A stretch of 64,000 bases of DNA from Psychrobacter immobilis (GCF_904846065.1 NZ_CAJGZV010000001.1:1736001-1800000); one strand, 5' to 3'. Counted from the first letter of the stretch, positions 1 to 9,375 are shown. Translations and numbers: made by a program. Notes: a model not told the origin generated them from the sequence alone.

Positions 1-851
1 ATACCATCGATAAAAAGCATGAGTGTCAGCAAGTATTCACCACAACAGACCCAGAACATCCGGGCGTACAACAAGTTTTAGAGCAAGGCGAAGTCAATAT
101 CGCAGGTAGTGTCGAGGTATTGAGCGAAGGCGAGTTCCCAACGTTATATCCAGAAATCTACAAAACGCCAGCAGAAACCCGCGCTATTTTGGACGCTAAG
201 AGTTGGAAAACGGTTGCGGCATTTCAAACGCGTAATCCAATGCACCGCTCACATGAGTATTTGGCAAAAATTGCAATTGAGATCTGTGATGGCGTATTGA
301 TTCATTCATTGCTAGGGGCACTCAAACCTGGTGATATCCCAGCCGACGTCCGTCAAGAAGCCATCAAAACCTTGATTGATAATTACTTTAGACAAGACAC
401 CGTTATTCAAGCCGGTTATCCGCTAGATATGCGTTATGCCGGTCCACGCGAGGCATTATTGCATGCCGTATTCCGTCAAAACTATGGCTGTAGCCACTTG
501 ATTGTTGGTCGTGACCATGCTGGTGTCGGCGATTATTATGGGGCATTTGATGCACAAACGATTTTTGAACAGGTTGGGAAAGATGACCTTATCACTCAAC
601 CACTAAAAATTGGCTGGACGTTCTGGTGTAATGCTTGTAATGCCATGGCATCAGATAAGACTTGCCCGCATGAAGCGTCTGAACACGTTAAAGTATCAGG
701 TACCAAGCTGCGTAAAGCGTTATCAGAAGATGAAGAAGTACCAGACAACTTTAGCCGTCCAGAAGTATTACAAATTTTGCGTGATTATTATGCTGGTATC
801 GCAAGAGAGGAACGTGCTGAAGTAAAATTGGTTGGTGCCTCTGCGGTGTAA
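1..851 (+). CDS. sat: Sulfate adenylyltransferase (ATP sulfurylase), C-terminal part, cut by window start
   Basis: Converts sulfate and ATP to adenosine 5'-phosphosulfate, the first step of cytoplasmic sulfate assimilation. The frame is open from base 3, so the gene enters from outside the window and only about 282 C-terminal residues are visible; the whole family protein is usually near 400 residues. The visible part carries the nucleotide-binding motif [13 protein letters not shown] and the block [13 protein letters not shown], both typical of the homo-oligomeric Sat/MET3 family rather than the CysD/CysN heterodimer. The TTG at 120 is internal, because coding sequence continues upstream of it in the same frame. 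A strong bidirectional terminator follows. The nearby sulfate transporter genes support the role. Confidence 0.95.
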   Translation, partial: TIDKKHECQQVFTTTDPEHPGVQQVLEQGEVNIAGSVEVLSEGEFPTLYPEIYKTPAETRAILDAKSWKTVAAFQTRNPMHRSHEYLAKIAIEICDGVLIHSLLGALKPGDIPADVRQEAIKTLIDNYFRQDTVIQAGYPLDMRYAGPREALLHAVFRQNYGCSHLIVGRDHAGVGDYYGAFDAQTIFEQVGKDDLITQPLKIGWTFWCNACNAMASDKTCPHEASEHVKVSGTKLRKALSEDEEVPDNFSRPEVLQILRDYYAGIAREERAEVKLVGASAV

Positions 852-872
852 ACCAAGATTATCAGCATACAA

Positions 873-930
873 ACCAGTATCAAAAAAAAGGTGTCAGATG
901 ATAAGTCTGACACCTTTTTTTGATACTGGT
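873..930. terminator. Bidirectional rho-independent terminator
   Basis: Long near-perfect inverted repeat (ACCAGTATC...GATACTGGT outer arms, GGTGTCAGA/TCTGACACC inner stem) with A-run and T-run on either side. It lies between the convergent sat and the minus-strand lipoprotein gene and can serve both. Confidence 0.9.
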
Positions 931-968
931 TTTCAACGCCTGTTATCTAAGCTAGCGTTCGTTATCTA

Positions 969-1475
969 TTAAATCTCTAAATCTGTTGTCAGCTTTTGAT
1001 ACTCACCAACCAATGTGCCACCGCCAGAGCAGAAGTAGTTAAGCGCGTATTTATCTTGACTATCAATAGTCAGCTTATCATCCTTAAATTGAAAGAATGC
1101 CGTACTGTCATTGACTTTGCTTTGGAAAATAATGCCGTGCGCGTCATCTTGACCCATTAATGTCGCCTTGCCATCAAACTGGCAACTGGGCTTTTTAATA
1201 TCGCTACGGGCGCGAACCTTTATGTTGATTTGCTGATCACTCTCCGCCCGTACCATGACGCCAACCCAATCATAGCCTTGCGCGCGCTTTTCATAACCTT
1301 CATCAGCATAATCTCCAACGACTGCTTGCACAGCTGGCATGACATCGGCTATCGGTTGTTTTATAGCTTGGTGATTCACGCTAGGTGTCACGTTATTACA
1401 GCCACTTAAGGCAAACAGAGCCGCCGATGTGGTGAAAAATACCGAAAAAAAGCGTGAGTGACGAGGTGGAGACAT
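969..1475 (-). CDS. Hypothetical lipoprotein
   Basis: Unrecognised protein of about 168 residues starting at MSPPRHSRFF; an ATG six bases upstream would add two residues. It has a basic N-terminus, a hydrophobic stretch and a lipobox (LSGC) near residue 26, so it is predicted to be exported and lipidated. The mature part has a polar, beta-rich look with a pair of cysteines (SCQF and YFCSGGG) that could form a disulfide. No enzyme motif is visible. It is transcribed divergently from the sulfate-binding protein genes and ends at the shared terminator. Function unknown; a link to sulfur metabolism is not shown by the sequence. Confidence 0.6.
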   Translation of the reverse strand: MSPPRHSRFFSVFFTTSAALFALSGCNNVTPSVNHQAIKQPIADVMPAVQAVVGDYADEGYEKRAQGYDWVGVMVRAESDQQINIKVRARSDIKKPSCQFDGKATLMGQDDAHGIIFQSKVNDSTAFFQFKDDKLTIDSQDKYALNYFCSGGGTLVGEYQKLTTDLEI

Positions 1476-1481
1476 GATCAT

Positions 1482-1865
1482 TTAAGTACCTTTGATAAAG
1501 GAGTGATTAAGAGGAATGGTCGTTATCTAAACGCAACGCCTAACAGCGTGGCTGTAAGGATATTAGAGATAGTATCGTTTACATAAAGGCTCGTCTATAT
1601 AGTAAGCAATACCATTACTTACTCAAAAGTGTCTGCTCATCACTATAGCGCAAAATACTTAGAAAAAATAAGCCTTGTAAAATAATTAATAAAATGACTT
1701 ATGCCAAGTTAACCACTCGATAAGCGCATTTGTCACTAAGCATTTGACTCTCATGCTGTTAGCATATTTCTCATTATCCATAGAACCGCATCCAAAGAAT
1801 TATGAGCATTAATAAGATTGTTAATGCTGTGGAAAACGCTTCTATCAACATTATCGAGAGCACCC
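1482..1865. other. Divergent intergenic region upstream of the first sulfate-binding protein
   Basis: No gene seen. It should hold the promoters for the minus-strand lipoprotein and the plus-strand sulfate-binding protein. The 11-mer CTGTTAGCATA at 1756-1766 recurs upstream of the second sulfate-binding protein gene (3229-3239). Confidence 0.5.
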
Positions 1866-3023
1866 ATGCAACCAGATAACAAAAGTATTCAGCAAATATC
1901 TCAAAAGCATCATTTTGCTAACCTCCATACCCTTATTAAGGATAAAGAGACGCCAACGCCGCTCGCCAATATCAGTGTTAAAGTTGGTAGCGTACTGGCG
2001 TTTGCCATGCTAATGACAGGCTGTAATCCTACCGAAGCCACTCAACAAGACGGCTCGAACGCAACGGGTGATGCAAAAAATATCAGTTTATTAAATGTCT
2101 CTTATGATGTATCACGCGATTTTTATAAAGATTATAACGCTTTATTTAGCACAGATTATCAGCAAAAGCATTCAGACAGTCAGGTCAATATCAACCAATC
2201 ACATGGTGGCTCAAGCAAACAAGCATTATCGGTTGCCAATGGTCTGCAAGCAGATGTAGTCACTTTAAACCAAGAAAGTGATATGAATCTGTTGGTTAAA
2301 AAAGGCTTGGTCACAGCTGACTGGCAGCAAGCGTTCCCGAACAATGCGGTGCCTTATACCAGTACCATGGTGCTATTGGTGCACGATGGTAACCCCAAAA
2401 ACATCAAAGACTGGTCGGACTTGGCGCGTAACGATATCGACGTGGTGATACCAAACCCGAAAACCAGTGGCACCGCGCGTTATGCGTTTTTGGGTGCCTA
2501 TGGTTACGGATTACATCAATTTAAAGAAACGGTACAAAGTCCTGCCAAAACGGATGATTTTATCAAAAAACTACTGGCAAACGTGGTCACTTATGACAAT
2601 GGTGCCCGCGCCGCAACAACCAGCTTTACTCAGCGCGGGCTGGGGGATGTGCTCATCACGACTGAAAATGAAGCGCATTTAGCCGCCCAGCAATTTGCAA
2701 AGGGTAAAGTTGACATTGTATACCCAAGCTATTCTATTGTGATTGCTAACCCAGTGGCGGTCGTAACAGCCGTCACTGACAAGGACGGCAAGACGGCAGC
2801 GGCGAATGCTTACTTAAAAGGCTTATGGGACACCCCAGCACAAGAGCTCATGGCACAGATGTATATGCGTCCAAGTAACCCACAAGTGCTGGCAGCTCAC
2901 AAAGCAACCTTGCCTGATGTTGAGACTTTTGAGCCGGTAGCAGTGTTTGGTTCTTGGGAGCAGATTATGAGCACTTTCTTTGTCGATGGTGGGCGTTTTG
3001 ATCAGCTGGCAAGAGTGAAGTAG
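1866..3023 (+). CDS. Sulfate/thiosulfate ABC transporter substrate-binding lipoprotein, copy 1
   Basis: Periplasmic sulfate-binding protein of the CysP/Sbp family, feeding CysT-CysW-CysA. The ATG at 1866 is preferred because GAGAG lies five bases upstream; an in-frame ATG at 1818 has no good site. Family blocks include LLNVSYDVSRDFYKDYN, QSHGGSSKQALSV, NGLQADVVTLNQ and the anion-loop region NPKTSGTARYAFLGAYGYG. A lipobox (LMTGC) sits about 55 residues from the start, after an unusually long leader, so the true start could be further in. The protein is about 385 residues, of which about 330 are mature. It is a clear paralogue of the next gene. Which anion it prefers cannot be told from sequence. 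Confidence 0.9.
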   Translation: MQPDNKSIQQISQKHHFANLHTLIKDKETPTPLANISVKVGSVLAFAMLMTGCNPTEATQQDGSNATGDAKNISLLNVSYDVSRDFYKDYNALFSTDYQQKHSDSQVNINQSHGGSSKQALSVANGLQADVVTLNQESDMNLLVKKGLVTADWQQAFPNNAVPYTSTMVLLVHDGNPKNIKDWSDLARNDIDVVIPNPKTSGTARYAFLGAYGYGLHQFKETVQSPAKTDDFIKKLLANVVTYDNGARAATTSFTQRGLGDVLITTENEAHLAAQQFAKGKVDIVYPSYSIVIANPVAVVTAVTDKDGKTAAANAYLKGLWDTPAQELMAQMYMRPSNPQVLAAHKATLPDVETFEPVAVFGSWEQIMSTFFVDGGRFDQLARVK

Positions 3024-3273
3024 GGAGCCGTTTGTCAAGAGATTGTCAATGGCCTGATACATACTCAAAGTGCTCAATTTGTATGAGCCAGAGCGGGTAG
3101 TTAGTAGGGTGTCAGCGTTATGTATTAACGATATTATTTAAGTGATTGATAACCTTGTATTTATCCCTTTGTTATTCCATTTTGGCAATAACATACGCAT
3201 ATTCATCATTAAACATAATAAGATGGCACTGTTAGCATACTTGCATTACTTAACAGATACCTTTGAGGGATTT

Positions 3274-4368
3274 ATGACATACGCTTTGCAATATCAACAA
3301 AAAAGTAAAAAACGTAACGTCTTGAGCATTGCAGGCGTTGCATTAACCTTGGGGCTGGTTGGCTGTAGCAATAGCGAGACAGAAACGACTGCTAATACAG
3401 ATGGCACAGCTGCCACAGAAGGTCAAAATATTGAGCTACTGAACGTCTCTTATGATGTGGCACGTGACTTTTATAAAGACTACAACCCATTATTCGTTGA
3501 GCATTATAAAGCGGAAAATCCAAACAGCAATATTCTAATCAAGCAGTCACATGGTGGCTCAAGCAAACAAGCGCTGTCAGTTGCCAATGGTCTGCAAGCA
3601 GATGTCGCTACCATGAACCAAGGCTCTGATATTGAGCTGCTTGAGAAAAAAGGTTTGGTTGAGTCAGATTGGGAAAGCAAATTCCCAGACAATGCCGTTC
3701 CTTTTACCAGCACCATCGTATTCTTAGTCCGTAAAGATAATCCAAAAGGCATCAATGACTGGGAAGACTTGACCAAAGAAGGCGTTGAGATTGTCATGGC
3801 CAATCCAAAAGTGACGGGTAATGGTCGTTATGCATTCTTGGGCGCTTATGGTTATGGCTTGCACGCTTTTGATAAAAACGAGACCAGTGCCAAAAACTAC
3901 GTGAAAGACATGCTTAAAAACGTCAAAGTTTATGAGAATGGCGGGCGCGCCGCGACCACTACATTCGTTCAACGTGGTATCGGTGATGTCCTAGTGACTT
4001 TTGAAAATGAAGCCAACCTTGCTGCCACTGATTTCGGTGCTGGTAAAGTAGACATCGTTTATCCTAAGTACTCTATTAAATCAGAAAGCCCTGTTGCGAT
4101 TGTCAAGTCAGTGACAGATAAAAAAGGCACAACGGATGCTGCAAAGGCTTATCTTGACTACTTATGGAGCGAGCCTGCTCAGCAGCTAGCAGCCAATCTA
4201 TACTTGCGTCCTAGCGTCAAAAGCGTCCTTGATAAAAATGGTGATAAATTACCACCGATCGAAACCTTCCGTCCAAATGATGCCTTTGGCACGTGGGATG
4301 AAATCATGGGTACTTACTTCAGTGATGGCGGTGTATTCGACCAGCTAGCCATTAACGCACCGCAGTAA
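3274..4368 (+). CDS. Sulfate/thiosulfate ABC transporter substrate-binding lipoprotein, copy 2
   Basis: Second CysP/Sbp-family periplasmic binding protein, 364 residues from ATG 3274, chosen for the GAGGG site just upstream and the compact lipoprotein signal (KKRNVLSIAGVALTLGLVGC). The upstream in-frame GTG at 3142 would bury that signal. It shares long identical blocks with copy 1, such as QSHGGSSKQAL and SVANGLQADV, and the same ARYAFLGAYGYG-like binding region (GRYAFLGAYGYG here). The pair is a tandem duplication. About 250 bases separate the genes, so this copy probably has its own promoter. It is followed by a hairpin and then the permease genes. Confidence 0.92.
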   Translation: MTYALQYQQKSKKRNVLSIAGVALTLGLVGCSNSETETTANTDGTAATEGQNIELLNVSYDVARDFYKDYNPLFVEHYKAENPNSNILIKQSHGGSSKQALSVANGLQADVATMNQGSDIELLEKKGLVESDWESKFPDNAVPFTSTIVFLVRKDNPKGINDWEDLTKEGVEIVMANPKVTGNGRYAFLGAYGYGLHAFDKNETSAKNYVKDMLKNVKVYENGGRAATTTFVQRGIGDVLVTFENEANLAATDFGAGKVDIVYPKYSIKSESPVAIVKSVTDKKGTTDAAKAYLDYLWSEPAQQLAANLYLRPSVKSVLDKNGDKLPPIETFRPNDAFGTWDEIMGTYFSDGGVFDQLAINAPQ

Positions 4369-4444
4369 TCACTTGCTAAGTGCATAAGAGAAGCTACTGC
4401 GCTAGCAAATGCAGCCAGTCACACCATTAGTCATGCAGAACCTC

Positions 4445-4479
4445 ATAAAGGACATGGTCATATACGCTATGTCCTTTAT
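4445..4479 (+). terminator. Hairpin between the binding-protein gene and cysT
   Basis: Perfect 11-bp inverted repeat ATAAAGGACAT / ATGTCCTTTAT with a 13-base loop. The T-run is short, so it may be a partial terminator that tunes binding protein versus permease expression, or an mRNA-stabilising stem. Confidence 0.5.
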
Positions 4480-4651
4480 ACCGTAAGCACACTAATAACT
4501 ACCTGATAGCATGGTTTTATGGACGACATCATCGTTAAATGCTTTCTGTTAAGTGCTCTTTTTAAGTATCAATAGTGAAAACCCACGTGAAGCAATAACA
4601 ATAAATAGTAATCATCGCTAAGTACGATTGGTTAGGCAATAGGACATCATT

Positions 4652-5536
4652 ATGAGTGCAAAAACATCTCCTGCCAGCAAAGCCCCTGCAAAAAAAGGGT
4701 GGTTAACACGTTTGCGCCAACGCAATGTGCTGCCAGGGTTCGGCCTGAGCATGGGTATCACGGTCTTTAGCTTGTCGCTATTGGTGGTATTACCGTTTGC
4801 CATGATGGCCTACACCACGACTCAGATGGGTTGGACTGGATTCTGGGAGACGATTAGTCAACCGCAAGTCACTGCTGCTATCAAGCTAAGCTTATGGATG
4901 TCGTTTTTAGCGATGCTCACCAATATGGTGTTTGGCACATTGGTCGCTTGGGTGCTCGTACGCTACGAGTTCTGGGGTAAGTCGTTGATTAATGCGCTAG
5001 TTGATTTACCATTTGCATTACCAACGGCGGTCACAGGCATTTCGCTTGCGACCCTTTATGCCCCTAATGGTTTGATTGGACAGTGGTTTGATAAATTTGG
5101 CATTCAGGTCGCCTTTACACCTATAGGTATTTGGCTCGCCTTGGTTGTGGTCAGTTTTCCCTTTATTGTCCGTGCGGTACAGCCTGTACTCGCTGAGCTA
5201 TCGGTTGAATTTGAAGAGGCAGCCGCGGTATTGGGTGCCAATCGCTTGACGACGTTTCGCAAAGTAATTTTGCCAGAGCTGTTGCCCGCTTTACTCATGG
5301 GTGCAGGGATGATGTTTGCTCGTGCCACTGGCGAGTACGGTTCGGTTATCTTTATCGCTGGCAATATTCCCATGCAATCAGAGATTTTACCGCTCATTAT
5401 CATTAGTAAACTAGAGCAGTTTGATGTTCAAGGGGCTTCTGCAGTTGCATTATTTATGCTACTGATCTCATTTGTGATCTTATTGACCATTAACATCATG
5501 CAGTGGAAACTGTCGCGCCGTGTAGGAGCTCGCTAA
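4652..5536 (+). CDS. cysT: Sulfate ABC transporter permease CysT (CysU)
   Basis: Inner-membrane subunit of the sulfate/thiosulfate importer, 294 residues. The N-terminus is polar and basic, followed by about six hydrophobic helices. The EAA loop that docks on the ATPase is visible as EEAAAVLGANRLTTFRKVILPEL. The block VDLPFALPTAVTGI is characteristic of CysT. Its stop codon overlaps the start of cysW by one base (TAATG), which implies translational coupling. The partners are CysW, CysA and one or both upstream binding proteins. Confidence 0.95.
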   Translation: MSAKTSPASKAPAKKGWLTRLRQRNVLPGFGLSMGITVFSLSLLVVLPFAMMAYTTTQMGWTGFWETISQPQVTAAIKLSLWMSFLAMLTNMVFGTLVAWVLVRYEFWGKSLINALVDLPFALPTAVTGISLATLYAPNGLIGQWFDKFGIQVAFTPIGIWLALVVVSFPFIVRAVQPVLAELSVEFEEAAAVLGANRLTTFRKVILPELLPALLMGAGMMFARATGEYGSVIFIAGNIPMQSEILPLIIISKLEQFDVQGASAVALFMLLISFVILLTINIMQWKLSRRVGAR

Positions 5537-6492
5537 TGCAAATATCTAATAGCTACGACTACCAGAGCAACGCAGCGACTAAAGATACGCCATGGATACG
5601 CCTTACCTTTATCGTCATCGCAGTGCTATTTATGGTCATCATGTTGGTCATTCCGTTGCTGGCTGTGTTCTATGAAGCTTTTAAAGGTGGCTGGCAGTTG
5701 TATATTGCCTCGCTGGTTGATCCAGAAGCCTTACAAGCCATTAAACTGACGTTAATTACCGCGGCTATCGTCTTACCCATCAATATGGTGATGGGTATCG
5801 CAATCGCATGGTTAGTAACGCGCTATCAGTTTAAAGGTAAGCAGCTGGTCACCACTTTGCTTGATCTGCCATTTTCAGTATCACCCGTCGTTGCAGGTTT
5901 GATGTTTGTTTTACTATTCGGACTCAATTCCACCATTGGCGGCTGGCTTGAGAGCATGGGATTCCAAGTTATTTATGCGGTTCCAGGGATCGTGCTCGCT
6001 ACTTTATTTGTCACCTTTCCCTTTGTAGCACGTGAGCTGATACCGCTGATGCAGACGCAAGGCGACTCTGAAGAGCAAGCGGCATTGACCTTGGGCGCAA
6101 CTGGTTGGCAGACGTTTTGGCATGTGACATTACCCAATATCAAATGGGCACTACTTTATGGTTTAATTTTGACCAATGCGCGGGCAATGGGTGAGTTTGG
6201 GGCAGTGAGTGTGGTATCTGGTCATATTCGCGGCGAGACCAATACCATGCCACTACTGGTTGAGATTGCTTACAATGATTATAACTTTACCGCCGCTTTT
6301 GCCTTATCAAGTCTACTTGCCGCGCTGGCGCTCGTGACGTTGCTTATTCAACAAGTCATGACTAAGCTACAAGAGCGCAAATTTGCCAAGTCCGAACGGC
6401 TGGCAAGTGTGCCTGAGTTACTGGTAAGTGCCAACGCTACTAAGGCTACCAATACTACTGATGCAACAACCACTGAAAGTTCGGATAAATGA
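5536..6492 (+). CDS. cysW: Sulfate ABC transporter permease CysW
   Basis: Second inner-membrane permease subunit, 318 residues from ATG 5536. That start is set by an AGGAGCT ribosome-binding site inside the end of cysT and by the TAATG junction; the longer in-frame start at 5503 lies inside cysT and is unlikely. It has about six membrane helices, the block LLDLPFSVSPVVAGLMFVLLFG and the EAA loop EEQAALTLGATGWQTFWHVTLP. The NARAMGEFGAVSVVSGHIRG segment is typical of CysW. The tail of about 40 residues is rich in Ala, Thr and Asn. Confidence 0.95.
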   Translation: MQISNSYDYQSNAATKDTPWIRLTFIVIAVLFMVIMLVIPLLAVFYEAFKGGWQLYIASLVDPEALQAIKLTLITAAIVLPINMVMGIAIAWLVTRYQFKGKQLVTTLLDLPFSVSPVVAGLMFVLLFGLNSTIGGWLESMGFQVIYAVPGIVLATLFVTFPFVARELIPLMQTQGDSEEQAALTLGATGWQTFWHVTLPNIKWALLYGLILTNARAMGEFGAVSVVSGHIRGETNTMPLLVEIAYNDYNFTAAFALSSLLAALALVTLLIQQVMTKLQERKFAKSERLASVPELLVSANATKATNTTDATTTESSDK

Positions 6493-6611
6493 TAAGCAAA
6501 ATTATCTACACTTGGTCTGCACAAGGGCTGGCATTAGATTTAATTTAATAATGTAAAGGCGGTAACTAAAAAATCTGCCACGATACCAAAGATATAATAA
6601 GAGAACCCATT

Positions 6612-7334
6612 ATGAGCATCGAGATTCGCAACGTTAATAAAAAATTCGGTCAGTTTACCGCCTTAGATAATATCAATATCACCGTGCCGACTGGCAAGCT
6701 GACCACTTTGCTGGGACCATCAGGCTGTGGCAAAACGACGTTGCTACGCATTATCGCCGGCTTAGAATATGCTGACTCAGGGCAAATATTTTTTGATGAG
6801 ATGGATGTGACCAATACGCCAGTACAAAAGCGCCATATTGGCTTTATGTTTCAGCATTACGCATTGTTTCGTCATAAAAATATCGCCGATAATGTCGCCT
6901 TTGGACTGACCTTGTTACCAAAGAATGAGCGGCCAAGTAAGGCAGATATCAATAAGCGCGTTGCTGAGCTATTAGACTTGGTGCAGTTACCACAAGTGGC
7001 CAATGCTTATCCGCATCAACTCTCTGGTGGTCAGCGTCAACGGATTGCGCTGGCTCGTGCCTTAGCAGTGAAGCCGAAGTTATTGTTGCTCGATGAGCCT
7101 TTTGGCGCACTCGATGCCAAGGTACGTAAAGAGCTGCGCACGTGGCTAAAGAACATCCATCATGAGCTTGGTATTACCAGTATCATGGTTACTCACGATC
7201 AAGAAGAAGCCCGCGCCGTCTCAGATGAGATCGTGGTCATGAATCAAGGGCGGGTAGAGCAGGTAGGCACATCGGAGGAGCTGATACACCAGCCAGCCAA
7301 TGCGTTTATCAGTGATTTTTTAGATTTGGCATAG
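6612..7334 (+). CDS. cysA: Sulfate ABC transporter ATP-binding protein, short form
   Basis: Cytoplasmic ATPase that powers CysTW. Walker A GPSGCGKT is at residues 35-42, the Q-loop in [11 protein letters not shown], signature LSGGQ at 137-141, Walker B LLLLDEP with D161/E162, and the switch His at 195. The match to CysA is clear in the QHYALFRH and [11 protein letters not shown] blocks. The protein stops at 240 residues, right after the nucleotide-binding domain, whereas enterobacterial CysA carries about 110-120 more residues of regulatory C-terminal domain. No remnant of that domain is visible before the terminator 30 bases on, so the short form looks natural rather than a recent truncation. 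Confidence 0.92.
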   Translation: MSIEIRNVNKKFGQFTALDNINITVPTGKLTTLLGPSGCGKTTLLRIIAGLEYADSGQIFFDEMDVTNTPVQKRHIGFMFQHYALFRHKNIADNVAFGLTLLPKNERPSKADINKRVAELLDLVQLPQVANAYPHQLSGGQRQRIALARALAVKPKLLLLDEPFGALDAKVRKELRTWLKNIHHELGITSIMVTHDQEEARAVSDEIVVMNQGRVEQVGTSEELIHQPANAFISDFLDLA

Positions 7335-7362
7335 TAAAATTTGGTGCAGTTCTTCTATTATC

Positions 7363-7407
7363 ACCCATAAAAAAAGACCTACAATAAATAGGTCTTTTTT
7401 TATGGGT
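7363..7407. terminator. Bidirectional terminator after cysA
   Basis: Inverted repeat ACCCATAAAAAAAGACCT / AGGTCTTTTTTTATGGGT with a nine-base loop. It lies between cysA and the convergent ArsR-type gene. Confidence 0.9.
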
Positions 7408-7483
7408 TAAAGCAGGTCTCAATTTCATTTGGTATCTAGCGTTATTGAGATCAAATGTTGATAGCAATAATGCTAGATAGTCA

Positions 7484-7813
7484 TCATATCTCAGCAGGCT
7501 TGGACATATCGATATCTTTGCTAGATATTTGTTTATAAGTAATATCCAAAATCTCTTGGCACCATTCTGGCAAGTCGTCAGCGACTTCATACCACATCCA
7601 CGTACCGTCGCGAACACAGCTTAAAATACCGAGTTTCTTTAAATGGTTCAGATGACGCGATATCGTTGGCTGTGGTTGATCTAGTATTTCTACTAACTCA
7701 CCAACACAGCGCGATTCTTTGTTAAATAGAATTTGAAATATTTTTAAGCGCGTCGGGTCAGATAAGACTTTAAATAACTCGATAGGTCGTATCGTAAAAT
7801 TATTATCAGACAT
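7484..7813 (-). CDS. ArsR/SmtB-family winged-helix regulator
   Basis: DNA-binding regulator of 109 residues from ATG 7813 (MSDNNFTIRPIELF); a longer in-frame start at 7930 would add 39 residues that do not look like the family. The fold is shown by LFKVLSDPTRLKIFQIL, the recognition helix QPTISRHLNHLKKLGIL and the wing DGTWMWYEV. The classical arsenic site ELCVC is not present: only one cysteine occurs (SRCVGEL), with a second Cys near the C-terminus in EWCQEI. The effector is therefore unknown. It is transcribed divergently from bfd. Confidence 0.85.
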   Translation of the reverse strand: MSDNNFTIRPIELFKVLSDPTRLKIFQILFNKESRCVGELVEILDQPQPTISRHLNHLKKLGILSCVRDGTWMWYEVADDLPEWCQEILDITYKQISSKDIDMSKPAEI

Positions 7814-8036
7814 AGAACAATTCCAATTGGGCTTTGTTAATAGGGGTTCAATATAACAGCAGTTATCTACAAAATCGATTAAAAAATGGGCTAAATTACA
7901 GTTCGTCGTTAATTTACTACCTTTCATCATATTCGGTTACACGCACGCTTATATTCACTTACATCAATTAACTGCGTGCAATATAACTCTACTTTCATGA
8001 CTGTACTTTTATACCAATAATATATCAAATGCTATT

Positions 8037-8055
8037 GCAAATGATAATAGTTATC
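8037..8055 (+). promoter_or_regulatory. Fur-like box upstream of bfd
   Basis: GCAAATGATAATAGTTATC matches 15 of 19 positions of the classical Fur consensus GATAATGATAATCATTATC, by eye. It lies about 140 bases before bfd in the region shared with the divergent ArsR-type gene. Confidence 0.7.
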
Positions 8056-8191
8056 GTTATTATATATCAAGCCATAAAAATGACCGTGAATATCAAGACA
8101 AACACTCTATTCACCATTTTTATCATCAATGCACTAAATTTATGAGCAATAAAAGCAGTTACCGAATAGCGGTATTCAGAGGAGCCAGACC

Positions 8192-8383
8192 ATGTACGTA
8201 TGCATCTGTAATGACGTAAAAGAAAAGCAAATCAAAGCAGCCATTGCTTCAGGTATCGATACCCTTGACGGTCTAAAAGATACCCTCGATGTTGCGACTT
8301 GCTGTGGCTGCTGCGAACCGATGGTTAACGATTACCTAGATGAGTATCATGCGAGACTCGATGTCTTGGCTTACGCTGTTTAA
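8192..8383 (+). CDS. bfd: Bacterioferritin-associated ferredoxin
   Basis: Small [2Fe-2S] protein of 63 residues that reduces bacterioferritin and releases stored iron. Cluster ligands fit Cys4, Cys6, Cys38 and Cys41 (MYVCIC...CGCC); two further cysteines, 37 and 40, lie next to them. An AGAGGAG ribosome-binding site lies just upstream. A Fur-like box in the promoter region suggests induction under iron limitation, as known for bfd in other gammaproteobacteria. The bacterioferritin genes follow downstream on the same strand but are separated by about 430 bases and have their own Fur-like box. Confidence 0.93.
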   Translation: MYVCICNDVKEKQIKAAIASGIDTLDGLKDTLDVATCCGCCEPMVNDYLDEYHARLDVLAYAV

Positions 8384-8819
8384 GCGTTATCAAACCAGAG
8401 ATTTACTACCCAGCTGTTCATCACCTCATTACACCAATATCACTAGTACGCCTCGATATCACATACATTCAATATTCCGCACTTATCCTTTGGTCATTAT
8501 ACATAAAGGGTAAGTTGCGAGCGTCCATATAACTTTACCTATACACCTACTACAATGATATTGAGCATCATTAGCAGCCATTATTGTGATAAACCAGTGA
8601 CTACTAAAGCTAGTTAATTATGATTCTCAATTAGCATCTTATTCTTAGTTCATAACATTACAAGCTGTATAGAGCCTATATGCTACTATATCTGTCTCAC
8701 GTTGTAAGACGTTTTGTTGATTTTGATCTTTACTGATCAGTTTACCAATAGTACTATCCTTATATGGATAATTATGAATGTATGGTGATCTGTAAAATAT
8801 AAATAGGGGAGTATAGGTT
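8384..8819. other. Intergenic region between bfd and the first bacterioferritin gene
   Basis: No gene is supported here. The region holds a Fur-like box (8616-8634) and presumably the promoter of the bacterioferritin pair. Confidence 0.5.
8616..8634 (+). promoter_or_regulatory. Fur-like box upstream of the bacterioferritin pair
   Basis: AATTATGATTCTCAATTAG matches 12 of 19 positions of the Fur consensus, with the core TATGATTCTCA well kept. It lies about 185 bases before the start codon; function inferred. Confidence 0.45.
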
Positions 8820-9308
8820 ATGATAGGTAGCCCAAAAGTCATTGATTATTTGAATTTTTTGTTAGGCGGTGAGCTTGCTGCCCGTGACCAGTATTTTATT
8901 CACTCAGAAATGTATGCTGAGTGGCATTATGGTAAATTGTACGACCGTATCCATCATGAGATGGCAGATGAGACGCTACATGCCCAATCTATTATTCGCC
9001 GTATCCTAATGTTGAGCGGCACACCGAAAATGACGGTCAATGCCATCAATATCGGCGCGACAGTTCCTGAAATGCTGCAACTTGACCTTGAGCTAGAGTA
9101 TCAAGTACAACAGCACTTAAAAGACGGTATTGCTCTTTGTGAAGCAGAGCGCGATTATGTCACGCGTGAGATGTTGGTAGAACAACTAAAAGACACTGAA
9201 GAAGATCATGCGCATTGGCTTGAGCAACAGTTGCGCTTAATTGAGATGATCAGTCTGCCCAATTATCTGCAAAGCCAAATGGCTGAAGTCACTCCCAATC
9301 TTGTTTAA
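8820..9308 (+). CDS. bfr: Bacterioferritin, ferroxidase-type subunit
   Basis: Iron-storage subunit of 162 residues with a GGGGAG ribosome-binding site. Compared with E. coli Bfr, the ferroxidase ligands are kept: Glu18 (GGELAA), Glu51 and His54 (DETLHA), Glu94 region (DLELEYQ), Glu127 and His130 (EEDHAHW). The haem-ligating Met52 is replaced by Thr, so this subunit should oxidise iron but not bind haem at the subunit interface by itself. It is followed 67 bases downstream by a second subunit with the opposite pattern of losses. Such heteromeric bacterioferritins are known in Pseudomonas and Neisseria. Confidence 0.93.
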   Translation: MIGSPKVIDYLNFLLGGELAARDQYFIHSEMYAEWHYGKLYDRIHHEMADETLHAQSIIRRILMLSGTPKMTVNAINIGATVPEMLQLDLELEYQVQQHLKDGIALCEAERDYVTREMLVEQLKDTEEDHAHWLEQQLRLIEMISLPNYLQSQMAEVTPNLV

Positions 9309-9375
9309 TGTCACGAAGATATGAACAATAACCATAGTATTTAGCATAAATAACGACATGAAAGGGAGAGAGATA

